A DNA stretch of 64,000 nt from Terriglobia bacterium (GTDB taxonomy: Bacteria > Acidobacteriota > Terriglobia > Bryobacterales > Bryobacteraceae): contig JAIQFS010000021.1 in the NCBI GenBank assembly GCA_020073145.1, forward strand, positions 1 through 64,000. The letters run 5' to 3'. Below the pieces are notes generated by a model. That model searched no databases. It saw nothing but the letters and a program-made list of their open reading frames with translations, and was not told where the DNA came from. The number at the start of each line of letters is the position of its first letter. Within the stretch, counting starts at the first letter, position 1. Made by a program: the position numbers and the translations under genes. Positions 46,902 to 55,827 of the stretch are shown one piece after another.

Positions 46902-49274
46902 CTATCTGCTCGCTCTTTGTACGGACTCTTTCGTTCTCATCTGGAACGGCGCACTCTTGATAATGCCCATCAGGATCGCCACAAACCGGTCATTGTCTTG
47001 ATCGGCATCCCGCACAATCGACCGGATTACCGGCATGTCTTCGTATTCTACGCCGCGCCCCAGCGCGAACGTCATCAATTTCTCGGTGACCATGCGCACG
47101 AACTGTGGGGAATAGTGCAGCAACGCCTGCCGCAACTCCACCGGACCATTCACTTTGGTGCCGTCCCACAAGACCGCCGACGTATCCAGCGGGACGCCGC
47201 CCTCGCCGCCCTGCTTGGTGCGCCACGATCCGTCGGCGTCGAAATTCTCCAATGCGAATCCGATCGGGTCCATGAGCTTGTGGCAACCGGCACACGGCTC
47301 GGCTTTCCGGTGCAGGGTCATCTGCTCTCGCAAGGTCATGATCTTCTTCCCGACATTCGTGTCCTCCAACGGCGGCACGTTCGGTGGAGGCTCCGGGGGC
47401 GGAGTGCCTAAAATATTCTCGAGAACCCAGACGCCACGCTTCACCGGGGACGTGCGGAAGTTTTGGACCCACGTGAGGGAAAGAACACTCCCTTGTCCCA
47501 GCAATCCCCGGCGATAGTTCAGATCCGGGCCGAGATGCACCCGCCGGAACTGCGACCCATAGATGTTCGGAATGCCGTAATGCTTAGCGAGCCGCTCGTT
47601 CAGAAACGTGTAATCGGCGGTCAGAAGGTCGACTACGTTGCGGTTCTCTTTAATGATGCTTTCGAACAGCAATTCGGTCTCGCGGCGGAGACTCTTGCGC
47701 AGTTCGTCGTCCCAGTTGGGGTAGAACACGCCATCGGGCGACGTTGCCGGCAGATTCCGCAAGTACAGCAACTGATCTCCAAAGTTCGTCACCAGGGCGG
47801 CGGCCTTGGGATCGTCGAGCATCCGCCGCACCTGCTTTTCCAGCACGGCCGGAGTATGGAGCTGATTGCGGCTGGCCACGCCGATCAACTCGTCGTCGGG
47901 AATGCTGCTCCACAGCAGGAACGACAGGCGGGAAGCCAGTTCCAGATCGGTAATCCGGTACGGCCGGCCCGGCGCCGTATTCTCCGGCTCCCGCTCGGCC
48001 CGTACCAGAAACTGGGGGCTGGTGAGGATGCGGCGAAGCCCCAATTCGATTCCGTCCTGAAACGTCCCGTCCCGCCGCCCTTCCTGGTAAGCGCCCAGCA
48101 CCCAGTCCATGTCCACCGGCGTCACCGGCCGGCGATAGGCGTGCCGCGCCAGCGTGCTCAGAATCTGCCGCGCGCACGGACTTTCCTGCGCGGCGCTGTC
48201 CGCCCGGCACGTGTACACCTTGCGCACGCTGGGCGAGTCTTCCGGCCGATTCGCCTGGAAGGGCCCGCGAATCCTCAGAGTGCCGACCGCCGGGTAATAC
48301 TCGATCTGCGGGATCGGATTGTCCTCGAGCGACTTCCGTTCAAACTGGCGAATCAAGTCGAGGGAAGGCCGGTAGTTGTCAGCCAGGAACGTGACGCCCA
48401 CCAGGTGAGAGCCCGCTTTCACGGGAACGCTGATATCAATCGAGCCATCGTGATCCGCGGCATTGGCCGCGGTCAGCCCCACGCCCTTATAATCGCGGAG
48501 CGCCACTCTCTCGCTGTCGATCAAAAACTCCAGTTTCTCTCCCGGTATGAATTTGCCGAGACCGAAGTTCTGCACGGAGAACCGGTACTCTCCATCCGCG
48601 GGGAACATGTGGCGAACCGCCATCCCGCCGCGCGTTCCCAGCGGCAATCCGCCGATGTGCTGGTTCTGTGAAGTGTCGGCGGGCGCAATATAGGCGGCCT
48701 CCGTGGGCGATTTCCAGAAACCCACCGCCATCCGGGCGATGCGGGCGGCGGCCCCGCTGTAGGCCTCCAGCAACGTCGGCGAGATGGTCAACGAACCGGC
48801 GACGTTGTCGAAGCCGCGCGCGGAGTCGTCTGGCGGCAGCAGCGTCGTCACGTCCACCTGGAGATCCAGCAGGTCGCGGATGGCGTTCGCGTACTCGGTT
48901 CGGTTGAGACGATGGAGCACCACCGAACCGGGACTCGCACGCCCTGCCGCCTTCTGGTCGATCTGCGCCTCGAGCCAATCGCGGATCTGTTCGTATTGCG
49001 CCAGCGGCGGCCGCGGCATTCCGGGAGGCGGCATCATCCCGGCGCGCAATTTGCGGATCACCCGCTCCCAAACCTCGGGGTGATCGCCCGCCGTGTTGAG
49101 GTCTTCTTTTTGCAGCGAGAAATTCGCGGTCTTGGTTTTGTCGTTATGGCAGGTGACGCAGTAACGGTCTATTAAGGAACGCGCGGAGGCCGCGGATTGA
49201 GCGCGGGCCTGCCCAGCCACGGTGACCAGCCCAAGGACCGCCAAACCGTAAACGAGAGTCGTCCTCTTTCCCAT
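46902..49274 (-). CDS. DUF1592/DUF1588/DUF1587 dihaem cytochrome-like protein (copy B)
   Basis: 790 residues from the ATG at 49274 (GAGGG six bases upstream; frame is open to 49319). Signal peptide TLVYGLAVLGLVTVAGQARA. First haem site CVTCHND, DUF1587 (RLNRTEYANAIRDLLDLQ), central beta domain, DUF1595 (RHAYRRPVTPVDMDWVL), DUF1592 (FLLWSSIPDDELIGVA), DUF1588 with second haem site CAGCHKLMDPIGFALENFD, and DUF1585. First gene of the minus-strand operon with DUF1552, cytochrome and ankyrin genes, all gaps under ten bases. Reaction unknown; the two haems point to electron transfer. Confidence 0.9.
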   Translation of the reverse strand: MGKRTTLVYGLAVLGLVTVAGQARAQSAASARSLIDRYCVTCHNDKTKTANFSLQKEDLNTAGDHPEVWERVIRKLRAGMMPPPGMPRPPLAQYEQIRDWLEAQIDQKAAGRASPGSVVLHRLNRTEYANAIRDLLDLQVDVTTLLPPDDSARGFDNVAGSLTISPTLLEAYSGAAARIARMAVGFWKSPTEAAYIAPADTSQNQHIGGLPLGTRGGMAVRHMFPADGEYRFSVQNFGLGKFIPGEKLEFLIDSERVALRDYKGVGLTAANAADHDGSIDISVPVKAGSHLVGVTFLADNYRPSLDLIRQFERKSLEDNPIPQIEYYPAVGTLRIRGPFQANRPEDSPSVRKVYTCRADSAAQESPCARQILSTLARHAYRRPVTPVDMDWVLGAYQEGRRDGTFQDGIELGLRRILTSPQFLVRAEREPENTAPGRPYRITDLELASRLSFLLWSSIPDDELIGVASRNQLHTPAVLEKQVRRMLDDPKAAALVTNFGDQLLYLRNLPATSPDGVFYPNWDDELRKSLRRETELLFESIIKENRNVVDLLTADYTFLNERLAKHYGIPNIYGSQFRRVHLGPDLNYRRGLLGQGSVLSLTWVQNFRTSPVKRGVWVLENILGTPPPEPPPNVPPLEDTNVGKKIMTLREQMTLHRKAEPCAGCHKLMDPIGFALENFDADGSWRTKQGGEGGVPLDTSAVLWDGTKVNGPVELRQALLHYSPQFVRMVTEKLMTFALGRGVEYEDMPVIRSIVRDADQDNDRFVAILMGIIKSAPFQMRTKESVQRASR

Positions 49275-49394
49275 CGGCATCCCTCGTGAACGCACCGTTT
49301 CCCCCGGATTGCCTGTCACGTTTACTTCCCCCAGATCATGACACCACCCGGCCCCCTAAGCAACCGTCGGCCCCCCGGGAGGCGCCAGACTTGC

Positions 49395-50261
49395 CTACTG
49401 CTTCGTGTGCGCCGCGAAGAACGCAAAGATATCCGGCATGCTCTTGGCGATGATGGTGCCGTGATCTTCGCCGGGCATTTCGACGTACTTGTAGTTCATC
49501 CCCAGTTGCTTCATGGCGTCAACCCAGCGCCGCGCATATTGCGGGGGAACCACGGTGTCGGCATCGCCCTGGGCGATGACGACGGGCATGGTATCCTTGA
49601 TCGGCGTCAGGAGGGAGCCGGCGTTCGGCAGCATGGCGAATGCGGCCGGTGCGATGGCGCCGATGGCCGCCCAATTCGATGCGTACTTGGCGCCCAGGTA
49701 GAGGGTTCCGGCGCCGCCCATCGAGTGGCCCATCAGATACGTGCGACGCTCATCGACATTGAATTCCTTGCGGATGATATCCAGGACGTTCATCACGTCT
49801 TTTGCACTCAGCTCGGTCAGATTCGGGGGATCGGCGTCGGGCTGGGTGTTGCCTTGACCGCCGCGGGGCGGTCCCTTGATCACGGGTGAACCATACCAGC
49901 CTTGGGAGTTGTAGCCCATCGGTCCAACCAGAATGTAGCCGCCCTCTTCCGCAAGATCCACCGCATTCCCGCGCATCAAGGAGTTCTGGTTCCCTCCGAG
50001 CCCGTGCAGCGCGACGATCAGCGGATTCTTCTTGTCCTTCGATACCTTGGACGAAACGAAGACCGCATACGGGAGGTCTTCATTCGTGTCCGCGAAGTGA
50101 TACTTCCGTTGCTGCACGCGCGGGTCGGGAGCCCGGTTGATGGGGCCACGGGCCGGCGGAGCGGCCGCCGGCCTCGCCGGCTGAGCGGCGTTTTGAGCAA
50201 TCCCGATCTGCACGCACAACACCGCCCCGGCAAGTGCGAACTTGAAGCTCCTGGCTCTCAT
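49395..50261 (-). CDS. Secreted alpha/beta hydrolase (PHB-depolymerase/feruloyl-esterase-like)
   Basis: 288 residues with a signal peptide (FKFALAGAVLCVQIGIAQ). Triad candidates: S180 in LMGHSMGGAGTLYLG, Asp in VIAQGDADTVVPP and His in EMPGEDHGTII. The oxyanion region is PLIVALHGLGGNQNS. Such secreted esterases hydrolyse aryl or polyester bonds. ATG 50261 is preferred over the frame's upstream limit because GAGGAG lies about ten bases before it. It begins 16 bases after the stop of the tannase-family gene, so the two esterases are likely one operon. Confidence 0.86.
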   Translation of the reverse strand: MRARSFKFALAGAVLCVQIGIAQNAAQPARPAAAPPARGPINRAPDPRVQQRKYHFADTNEDLPYAVFVSSKVSKDKKNPLIVALHGLGGNQNSLMRGNAVDLAEEGGYILVGPMGYNSQGWYGSPVIKGPPRGGQGNTQPDADPPNLTELSAKDVMNVLDIIRKEFNVDERRTYLMGHSMGGAGTLYLGAKYASNWAAIGAIAPAAFAMLPNAGSLLTPIKDTMPVVIAQGDADTVVPPQYARRWVDAMKQLGMNYKYVEMPGEDHGTIIAKSMPDIFAFFAAHTKQ

Positions 50262-50277
50262 CGATCGTTCTCCTCTT

Positions 50278-51885
50278 CTAGAATCCTGTGCTGCACACAA
50301 AATTCGCCGCCTCATCCGTGCTTCCCGTCCCCTTGTACTTGGCGACCAGCGGATACTGGCACAGCGGCCTCGACCGGGTGATGGCCCCGGCCTGATCGCG
50401 CCGTGCGGCGGTCAACGCCGTGGGCGCCGCGCCGTCCTCTACCCAGGACAACAGCGTGTCCAGTTGGCCATAGGGATTGGGTCCGGCGCCGCCGGCGCAG
50501 TGCGCGACGCCGGGCGCCAAAAACAACCTCGCGAACTGCGACGTCTTTTCCGCGCCGCCCATCTGCTGCTGGACGCGCTTGTAGTAGTCCATCGTGCCCT
50601 CGGCGGAGATCAACTGGTCGGCCCAGCCGTGCCAGATGATGGCTTTGCCGCCGCGATCGCGGAACGCCGTGAGGTCCGGGTTGTCAGTCCCAATCACGAT
50701 TCCGTACTGCTCCACCGATTGATCCCAGAAATGCTCATAGATGGCGGGTGTGACCGTGGTCCAGTCAAATTGCGCGTTCAGCGTCAGCCAGTACTTAAGC
50801 CAGTCCACGGCGAACGGGAACCCCTGAGGCTTCAAGGGCGTGCCTCGGCTGGCAGCCACCCCATTCAGGTCCGCTCCTCGGGTCTGGCCATACCAAAGGA
50901 AACTTCCGTCTTCGCGCCGCGGACCGTCCCACAACTGGCGGATAATTTTGGCATCGGCTTCGGTAAAGACGCCGCACTCCCCGGCCGACGTGCCAATCAG
51001 CTCTTTGGGATCGTACGCGCACCGCTTCGGGTCTTCGATAACCCCATCTTTCACGCCATCGATCGCGTCGCAGGCCGCAACCGCCGCCGCCGCGGCGGCT
51101 GCCAGCTTACAACTCGGTATGGGATCTCCCGCCACATTCATCTGCACGGAGCCCCAGAGCGATTGCATAATGAGCTTCGGCCAGTTGATCGCCGGCGCGC
51201 CTGCCACGATGCCGTTATAATCCTGCGGATACCGCTGTGCTTCCATCAACCCCTGGCGCCCGCCCGTCGAGCAGCCGTTGAAATAGGAATATCGCGGCGC
51301 CGCTCCGTACAGGGCCTGCGTCAGTGCTTTGCCCGTCACCGTCATCTCGTGAATGCCCACGTGCGCGTTGTCCCGGATGGCCTGCCAGTTCAGGTGTCCA
51401 GTCGCATCCATGGCAAAACTCCCGCTGCCGCCCGCGTGACCGGTATCGGTCGCTCCCGAGGCGTAGCCCAGCGCCAGCGCCGGATTGATCCCGCCGGCGC
51501 TGCCGCCCACGAAGCCGCCGCCGCCGGTCCCCAGAAACCGGCCATTCCAGTTCGAGGTCGGGATACCGATCCAGATCGTCACCTTGTCGCCTTCGGGCGG
51601 GTGCGTGGTGATGGCCGTCACCCGGCAGATGCCGAGATTGTTGGGATCCACCGCCGCCGACTCAATGGTCGTGTTCGGCAGCGCTACCATCGCCAGGCTT
51701 TCGCACGACCGGAGCGGCATGGCATTGGCGATGGCCGCCTTCGGAGTGGTTCCCAGCGGAGGCCCGAACCCGCCTGCCGCAGGTCCGCCTCCGCGGGCGC
51801 CCCGTTGGCCTTGGGAAACGGGCGCCAATGCAGCGATCAACAGGGCCATCCCCAGTATTCGGCTCATGATCCCATTGGTTCGCAT
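50278..51885 (-). CDS. Tannase/feruloyl-esterase family protein
   Basis: 535 residues with a signal peptide (GMALLIAALAPVSQGQ). The family nucleophile motif is clear: S206 in NGCSTGGRQGLMEAQRYP, with the Cys before the Ser that pairs with a late Cys in this family. GVAHCAGGAGPNPYG holds the catalytic His with its Cys, and IIWHGWADQLIS the Asp. Such enzymes release gallate, ferulate or MHET-like acids from plant esters. Start at ATG 51885 with GGAGGG five bases upstream. A 183-base region separates it from the divergent pobA, whose pathway would use the aromatic acids released; inferred. Confidence 0.9.
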   Translation of the reverse strand: MRTNGIMSRILGMALLIAALAPVSQGQRGARGGGPAAGGFGPPLGTTPKAAIANAMPLRSCESLAMVALPNTTIESAAVDPNNLGICRVTAITTHPPEGDKVTIWIGIPTSNWNGRFLGTGGGGFVGGSAGGINPALALGYASGATDTGHAGGSGSFAMDATGHLNWQAIRDNAHVGIHEMTVTGKALTQALYGAAPRYSYFNGCSTGGRQGLMEAQRYPQDYNGIVAGAPAINWPKLIMQSLWGSVQMNVAGDPIPSCKLAAAAAAAVAACDAIDGVKDGVIEDPKRCAYDPKELIGTSAGECGVFTEADAKIIRQLWDGPRREDGSFLWYGQTRGADLNGVAASRGTPLKPQGFPFAVDWLKYWLTLNAQFDWTTVTPAIYEHFWDQSVEQYGIVIGTDNPDLTAFRDRGGKAIIWHGWADQLISAEGTMDYYKRVQQQMGGAEKTSQFARLFLAPGVAHCAGGAGPNPYGQLDTLLSWVEDGAAPTALTAARRDQAGAITRSRPLCQYPLVAKYKGTGSTDEAANFVCSTGF

Positions 51886-52068
51886 TCGGCCCTCCGCGAC
51901 TCTGCTGTTATCCCCATCTCAACCGGCAGTCAGCCCACATTCCGGAAATTGTACTGAAGATCCCCCGCCGAACTCCAATAACGAATCCGTATCGTTCCAG
52001 AAGAATTAGATCTTGTTCGCACGGCCTCACTTCCGGTACACCTGAATCTAGACGGGGAAGAACGCCGG

Positions 52069-53250
52069 ATGCATACGCAGGTAGGAATTGTCGGAGCGGG
52101 TCCCGCGGGCCTGTTGCTGGGCCACTTGCTGCACCGGATGGGGGTCGATTCCGTCATTCTCGAAGCTCGCGATCGCGAGCACGTGATGAACCGGGTCCGG
52201 GCCGGCGTCCTGGAACAATTCACCGCCGATCTGATGACGCACCTGGGAGTCGGCGCGCGCCTGCACCGCGAGGGCCTGCGCCACGAGAGCGTGTACCTGA
52301 GTTTCGCCGGCCGGCGCCATCTGGTTCCGTTGGCGGAACTGACCGGCGGTAAAGCCATCTACGTCTACGGACAGAACGAAGTGGTGAAGGACCTCATGGA
52401 GGCGCGGATCTCCACCGGCCGCCCTCTGCATTACGAAGTTCAGAATGCTTCAGTGCACCACATCGACTCCCCCAGGCCCGTGATTCGGTACACGGCCAAC
52501 GGCAGGCAGCAGGAACTGACCTGCGACTTCATCGCCGGCTGCGACGGTTTCCATGGCATCTGCCGCCCGGCGCTCGGCGATGCCGTGCGGTTCTACGACA
52601 GGACGTATCCGTTCGGCTGGCTGGGCATTCTGGCGGAAGCTCCACCGTCGTCCGAAGCGCTCGTTTACACCTATCACGACCGCGGCTTCGCTTTATTCAG
52701 CATGCGCTCGCCCAACATCACCCGCCTCTATTTTCAAGTGCCTCCCGATGAGGACATCGATCGGTGGTCCGACGACGCCATCTGGCAGGAGATGCTGCGA
52801 CGCATGACCACCTGCGATGGCTGGAAGCCGAACGTGGGACCCATTCTGAACAAGAATGTCACCGCCATGCGCAGCTTCGTTACCGAGCCCATGTGCGCCG
52901 GCCGGCTCTACCTGGCTGGAGATGCCGCTCACATCGTTCCGCCCACCGGCGCCAAAGGCCTCAATTTGGCGGCGTTCGATGTGCTTCACCTCGGACGGGC
53001 GATCGCCGCGTTCTACCGCACCGGCAAGACCGATCTGCTCAGACAATACTCCGACACAGCGCTCGAACGGGCCTGGAAAACGCAGCGGTTCTCGTGGTGG
53101 ATGACCCAGACCCTGCACCGGTTTCCGGACGAGAATCCGTTCGACTCCAAACGGCAATTGTCGGACTTGGGCTACCTGACCAGTTCCAAGGCCGCGATGA
53201 CCAGCCTCGCCGAGAATTACGTCGGGCTTCCCGTGGACATCGAGCTCTAA
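52069..53250 (+). CDS. pobA: 4-hydroxybenzoate 3-monooxygenase
   Basis: 393 residues, the normal length for p-hydroxybenzoate hydroxylase, a flavoprotein that uses NADPH and O2 to turn 4-hydroxybenzoate into protocatechuate. FAD motif GAGPAGL at residues 8-14, RVRAGVLEQ after it, the DG motif in GCDGFHG, and the second FAD motif AGDAAHIVPPTGAKGLN. Cytosolic. Its TAA stop overlaps the stop of the convergent LysR gene. Protocatechuate-ring-cleavage genes are not in the window. GGGGAAG lies about ten bases before the ATG. Confidence 0.93.
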   Translation: MHTQVGIVGAGPAGLLLGHLLHRMGVDSVILEARDREHVMNRVRAGVLEQFTADLMTHLGVGARLHREGLRHESVYLSFAGRRHLVPLAELTGGKAIYVYGQNEVVKDLMEARISTGRPLHYEVQNASVHHIDSPRPVIRYTANGRQQELTCDFIAGCDGFHGICRPALGDAVRFYDRTYPFGWLGILAEAPPSSEALVYTYHDRGFALFSMRSPNITRLYFQVPPDEDIDRWSDDAIWQEMLRRMTTCDGWKPNVGPILNKNVTAMRSFVTEPMCAGRLYLAGDAAHIVPPTGAKGLNLAAFDVLHLGRAIAAFYRTGKTDLLRQYSDTALERAWKTQRFSWWMTQTLHRFPDENPFDSKRQLSDLGYLTSSKAAMTSLAENYVGLPVDIEL

Positions 53251-54155
53251 GTGCCCCGGGCCTGTCCCGCCGTCCTCTGCATTCGCTTAAGCGTCTGGAT
53301 AAACCGCCGGAGGACTGGCGGCACGTTGCTCCGCCGCCACAACCCGATGAGATCGGCATGGGCCGCCGCTCCGACGATATCGCGATACACGCAGCCGCGG
53401 ATCCGCAGGTGTTGGCGGAACGATTCCGGCACCAGGGCTACGCCCAAACGCCCGGCTACCAGGAAGACCGCGGTTTGCAGGAGCCGGGTCGGCTGCAGAC
53501 GGGGTGTGGGAATCCCACCCGATCGAAGTGTTTCGAGAACCACTTCGTGAAAGCCCGGAACGGGCTGCCGGCGGGGGATGAGAAATGTTTCTCCCTCGAG
53601 GTCGCTGAGACGGGCCTTGGCCGCGCTTCCCGCTGGATGTCCCGTGGGGAGGGCTACGATTAGGCGTTCCCGGGAAACCAACAGGGCGTCGAACGCCGGG
53701 TCTTGAATCGCGAGAAACAGCAGGCCGATATCGATCGTCTCCCGCCGCAGCGCTTCTACCTGTTCGCCCGGCTCCATCTCACGAATATCGATGGAAATGT
53801 CGGGAGCGTCTCTCCGCAAGGTTCGCAGAAGTTCCGGCAAAACGCTGCAGACCGCGGTGCTGACAACTCCGATCACAAGGGCCCCGGCTTCGCCTTGTCC
53901 GGCGCGCGCGGTTTCCCTTCCGGCCTGATCTAACTGCTCGAGGATGCGCGCCACCCGGTCTAAGAAGACCTCACCCGCGGCAGTCAGGCGGACCCGCCGG
54001 TTGGTCCGTTCTACGAGTTGGACGCCCAGTTCCGCTTCCAGTTGCCTGATTTGGTGACTGAGCGCCGGTTGCGCCACGTTTAATAGCAGGGCGGCCTTGG
54101 TGAAGTGGAGTTGCTCTGCGAGCACGCAAAAGGAGCGCAGGTGCCGGATCTCCAT
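53247..54155 (-). CDS. LysR-family transcriptional regulator
   Basis: 302 residues, standard LysR length. The N-terminal winged helix-turn-helix is clear (MEIRHLRSFCVLAEQLHFTK, LLNVAQPALSHQIRQLEAEL), followed by a substrate-binding domain beginning near residue 90 (GALVIGVVSTAVCSVLPELL). Its 3' end overlaps pobA's stop codon, with the genes facing each other. LysR regulators normally control a divergent neighbour; here the gene upstream is on the same strand, so the target is unclear, and a role in pobA control rests on proximity only. Confidence 0.9.
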   Translation of the reverse strand: MEIRHLRSFCVLAEQLHFTKAALLLNVAQPALSHQIRQLEAELGVQLVERTNRRVRLTAAGEVFLDRVARILEQLDQAGRETARAGQGEAGALVIGVVSTAVCSVLPELLRTLRRDAPDISIDIREMEPGEQVEALRRETIDIGLLFLAIQDPAFDALLVSRERLIVALPTGHPAGSAAKARLSDLEGETFLIPRRQPVPGFHEVVLETLRSGGIPTPRLQPTRLLQTAVFLVAGRLGVALVPESFRQHLRIRGCVYRDIVGAAAHADLIGLWRRSNVPPVLRRFIQTLKRMQRTAGQARGT

Positions 54156-54220
54156 GCCGGTTCATCATAGCAGGTCGTTTCCGCTCCGGCGGTCCAACGA
54201 GAGTGGCTGCGCCGGCTGTT

Positions 54221-55441
54221 TTACCAGACGTGCGAAGCCATGACTGCCAGAGAGCCCGCGGAATTTCCATGGATGGTGTTGCGGAGCACCACCTGAAAAT
54301 TCTTGGTCTCCCATCCGCGCGGCGCCGATTTGGCGAAGAGATCGAACGAGCTGTCTCGCGAAAGAAACTCCACCGCGGCCTGCGTGTTGCGAGCGTCCAT
54401 GCCCGCCACGATCAACACCGCATGCCCGGATTCAGACCGTAGTAACCGGGTCACCAGGGAATAGCCTTCGGAGAGTTCCGGGGTTTGGCGCAGCGGAATG
54501 ACCCAGTCTCGATCGGCCTGTTGCGCGTCAACCATCTTCACCTGGTTGCCGACAATCTGGATGTGAAAACGGAGGGATCTGGTCAGTTCTTGCGTCCAGC
54601 GCGTGGTTCCAATCAAAATCGCCGGGGATTGTTTCAAATCCGCGAAGGACATATCGCTTCCGAATTTCAGCGAGAACCGCTGGCCGCGCGTGGCCAGCTG
54701 TTCGGCGAAAAGCGCGGCTCCCAGCGCTCCGCCGGACCCCACGTAGGTGGCCGTCAGCACGTGCAACTCGGCGGTTGGAATCATGCCGCCCGGCTGAAAC
54801 GGCGTCCACTTCTCAAAGTTCGGCATGTACAGCAAATTGGAAGACGTAGCCAACGTGATGAGGACCGGCCGGTCCGGGCTCAAAAACGGGCGCCAGAAAA
54901 GATCGATCGAACTGGTCGGGTGGGCCCAGCGAAGCGCCAGCGGCGCGGAGATCGCGATCGTTGCAAAAACCGCGATCGCTGCAATCCGCCAGCGCGCGCG
55001 GCGCCGGTTTGGCACGATTCCGGTGGGGGCTGGCGTTTCCGGGAGAGGCCTTGCGGCCGGCGCATGCCCGTCTTCTCGGGTGGGTAGGAAATGAAACGCC
55101 GGCTGATACCCGCCGAGCGGCAGTTCAATCCGGACTTCCCTTCCGAGGCCGGCGTCATAGGCCTGCGCTAATCGCTTGCGCACCTCGGCCGCGGTGACTC
55201 GCACGATGGACGCGGTCTGGGCGTCGAAGTCATTGCTTCGCCCGAACACATCGACGGCAATGTTGGTTTCCTTAATCGTGGCGCCGCGCCCCGCCAGGGT
55301 CTCCTGAACCACGTACCGCAGAAAATCCTGCCGCCGACGGCTCCCCGCGAAGGCCGGACTCTCCAACACAGACTCCAGATGGGCAAGAAGGAGGACTCGT
55401 TCTTTGTCACCGATCGGGACAACGGTGTGAAGCGCAGACAT
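54221..55441 (-). CDS. Membrane-anchored winged-helix regulator of an acidobacterial family
   Basis: 406 residues. The N-terminal 115 residues match a domain widespread in Acidobacteria: RRRQDFLRYVVQETLAGRG, then IAVDVFGRSNDFDAQTASIV and RVTAAEVRKRLAQAY, ending VRIELPLGGYQPAF, which reads as a winged-helix DNA-binding or related domain. One membrane helix follows (WRIAAIAVFATIAISAPLAL), then a roughly 230-residue C-terminal domain that may sense a periplasmic signal. The layout is like ToxR/CadC-type one-component regulators. It is divergent from the TonB-receptor gene (386-base gap), which could be its target. Confidence 0.72.
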   Translation of the reverse strand: MSALHTVVPIGDKERVLLLAHLESVLESPAFAGSRRRQDFLRYVVQETLAGRGATIKETNIAVDVFGRSNDFDAQTASIVRVTAAEVRKRLAQAYDAGLGREVRIELPLGGYQPAFHFLPTREDGHAPAARPLPETPAPTGIVPNRRRARWRIAAIAVFATIAISAPLALRWAHPTSSIDLFWRPFLSPDRPVLITLATSSNLLYMPNFEKWTPFQPGGMIPTAELHVLTATYVGSGGALGAALFAEQLATRGQRFSLKFGSDMSFADLKQSPAILIGTTRWTQELTRSLRFHIQIVGNQVKMVDAQQADRDWVIPLRQTPELSEGYSLVTRLLRSESGHAVLIVAGMDARNTQAAVEFLSRDSSFDLFAKSAPRGWETKNFQVVLRNTIHGNSAGSLAVMASHVW

Positions 55442-55827
55442 GCCGGTACTCTTGTTCGACGCAGTATATCATTTCTCGAAATTTAACGTGCGATTGACGT
55501 ACCGGCTATGCCGCTGATTCTACAACCGCATGCGGCATCCTTTGCAATTGATTCCAATCCATCCCTGGTTTCTAACTGCGCTTTAACGTCGCGGATAACG
55601 TCCCGTACGTAGACGCCGCGCTCCACCAGCCATAGAATCCCCCAATCCGGTGTGTTCTGTGACCATCGCCCTGAATGCACCGGGCGGCTAGGGGTTTTCG
55701 TGACACGACATTCTGGCGCGCTGGTCTTCTGCCCACTTTGCCGGCGCGGCTTTTCCCAGCTTCGTTGGGGTCAGACAGAGGTCGTTCGCATTGTTGGGAA
55801 GCCACATGGAGAGGATTCACAAGTAAA
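55442..55827. other. Divergent intergenic region, no gene recognised
   Basis: 386 bases between the membrane-anchored regulator and the TonB-receptor gene. On the minus strand, a TATACT-like -10 lies about 20 bases before the regulator's ATG. Short open frames crossing this region, including an upstream extension of the receptor frame to 55675, have no family-like sequence. Confidence 0.4.
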
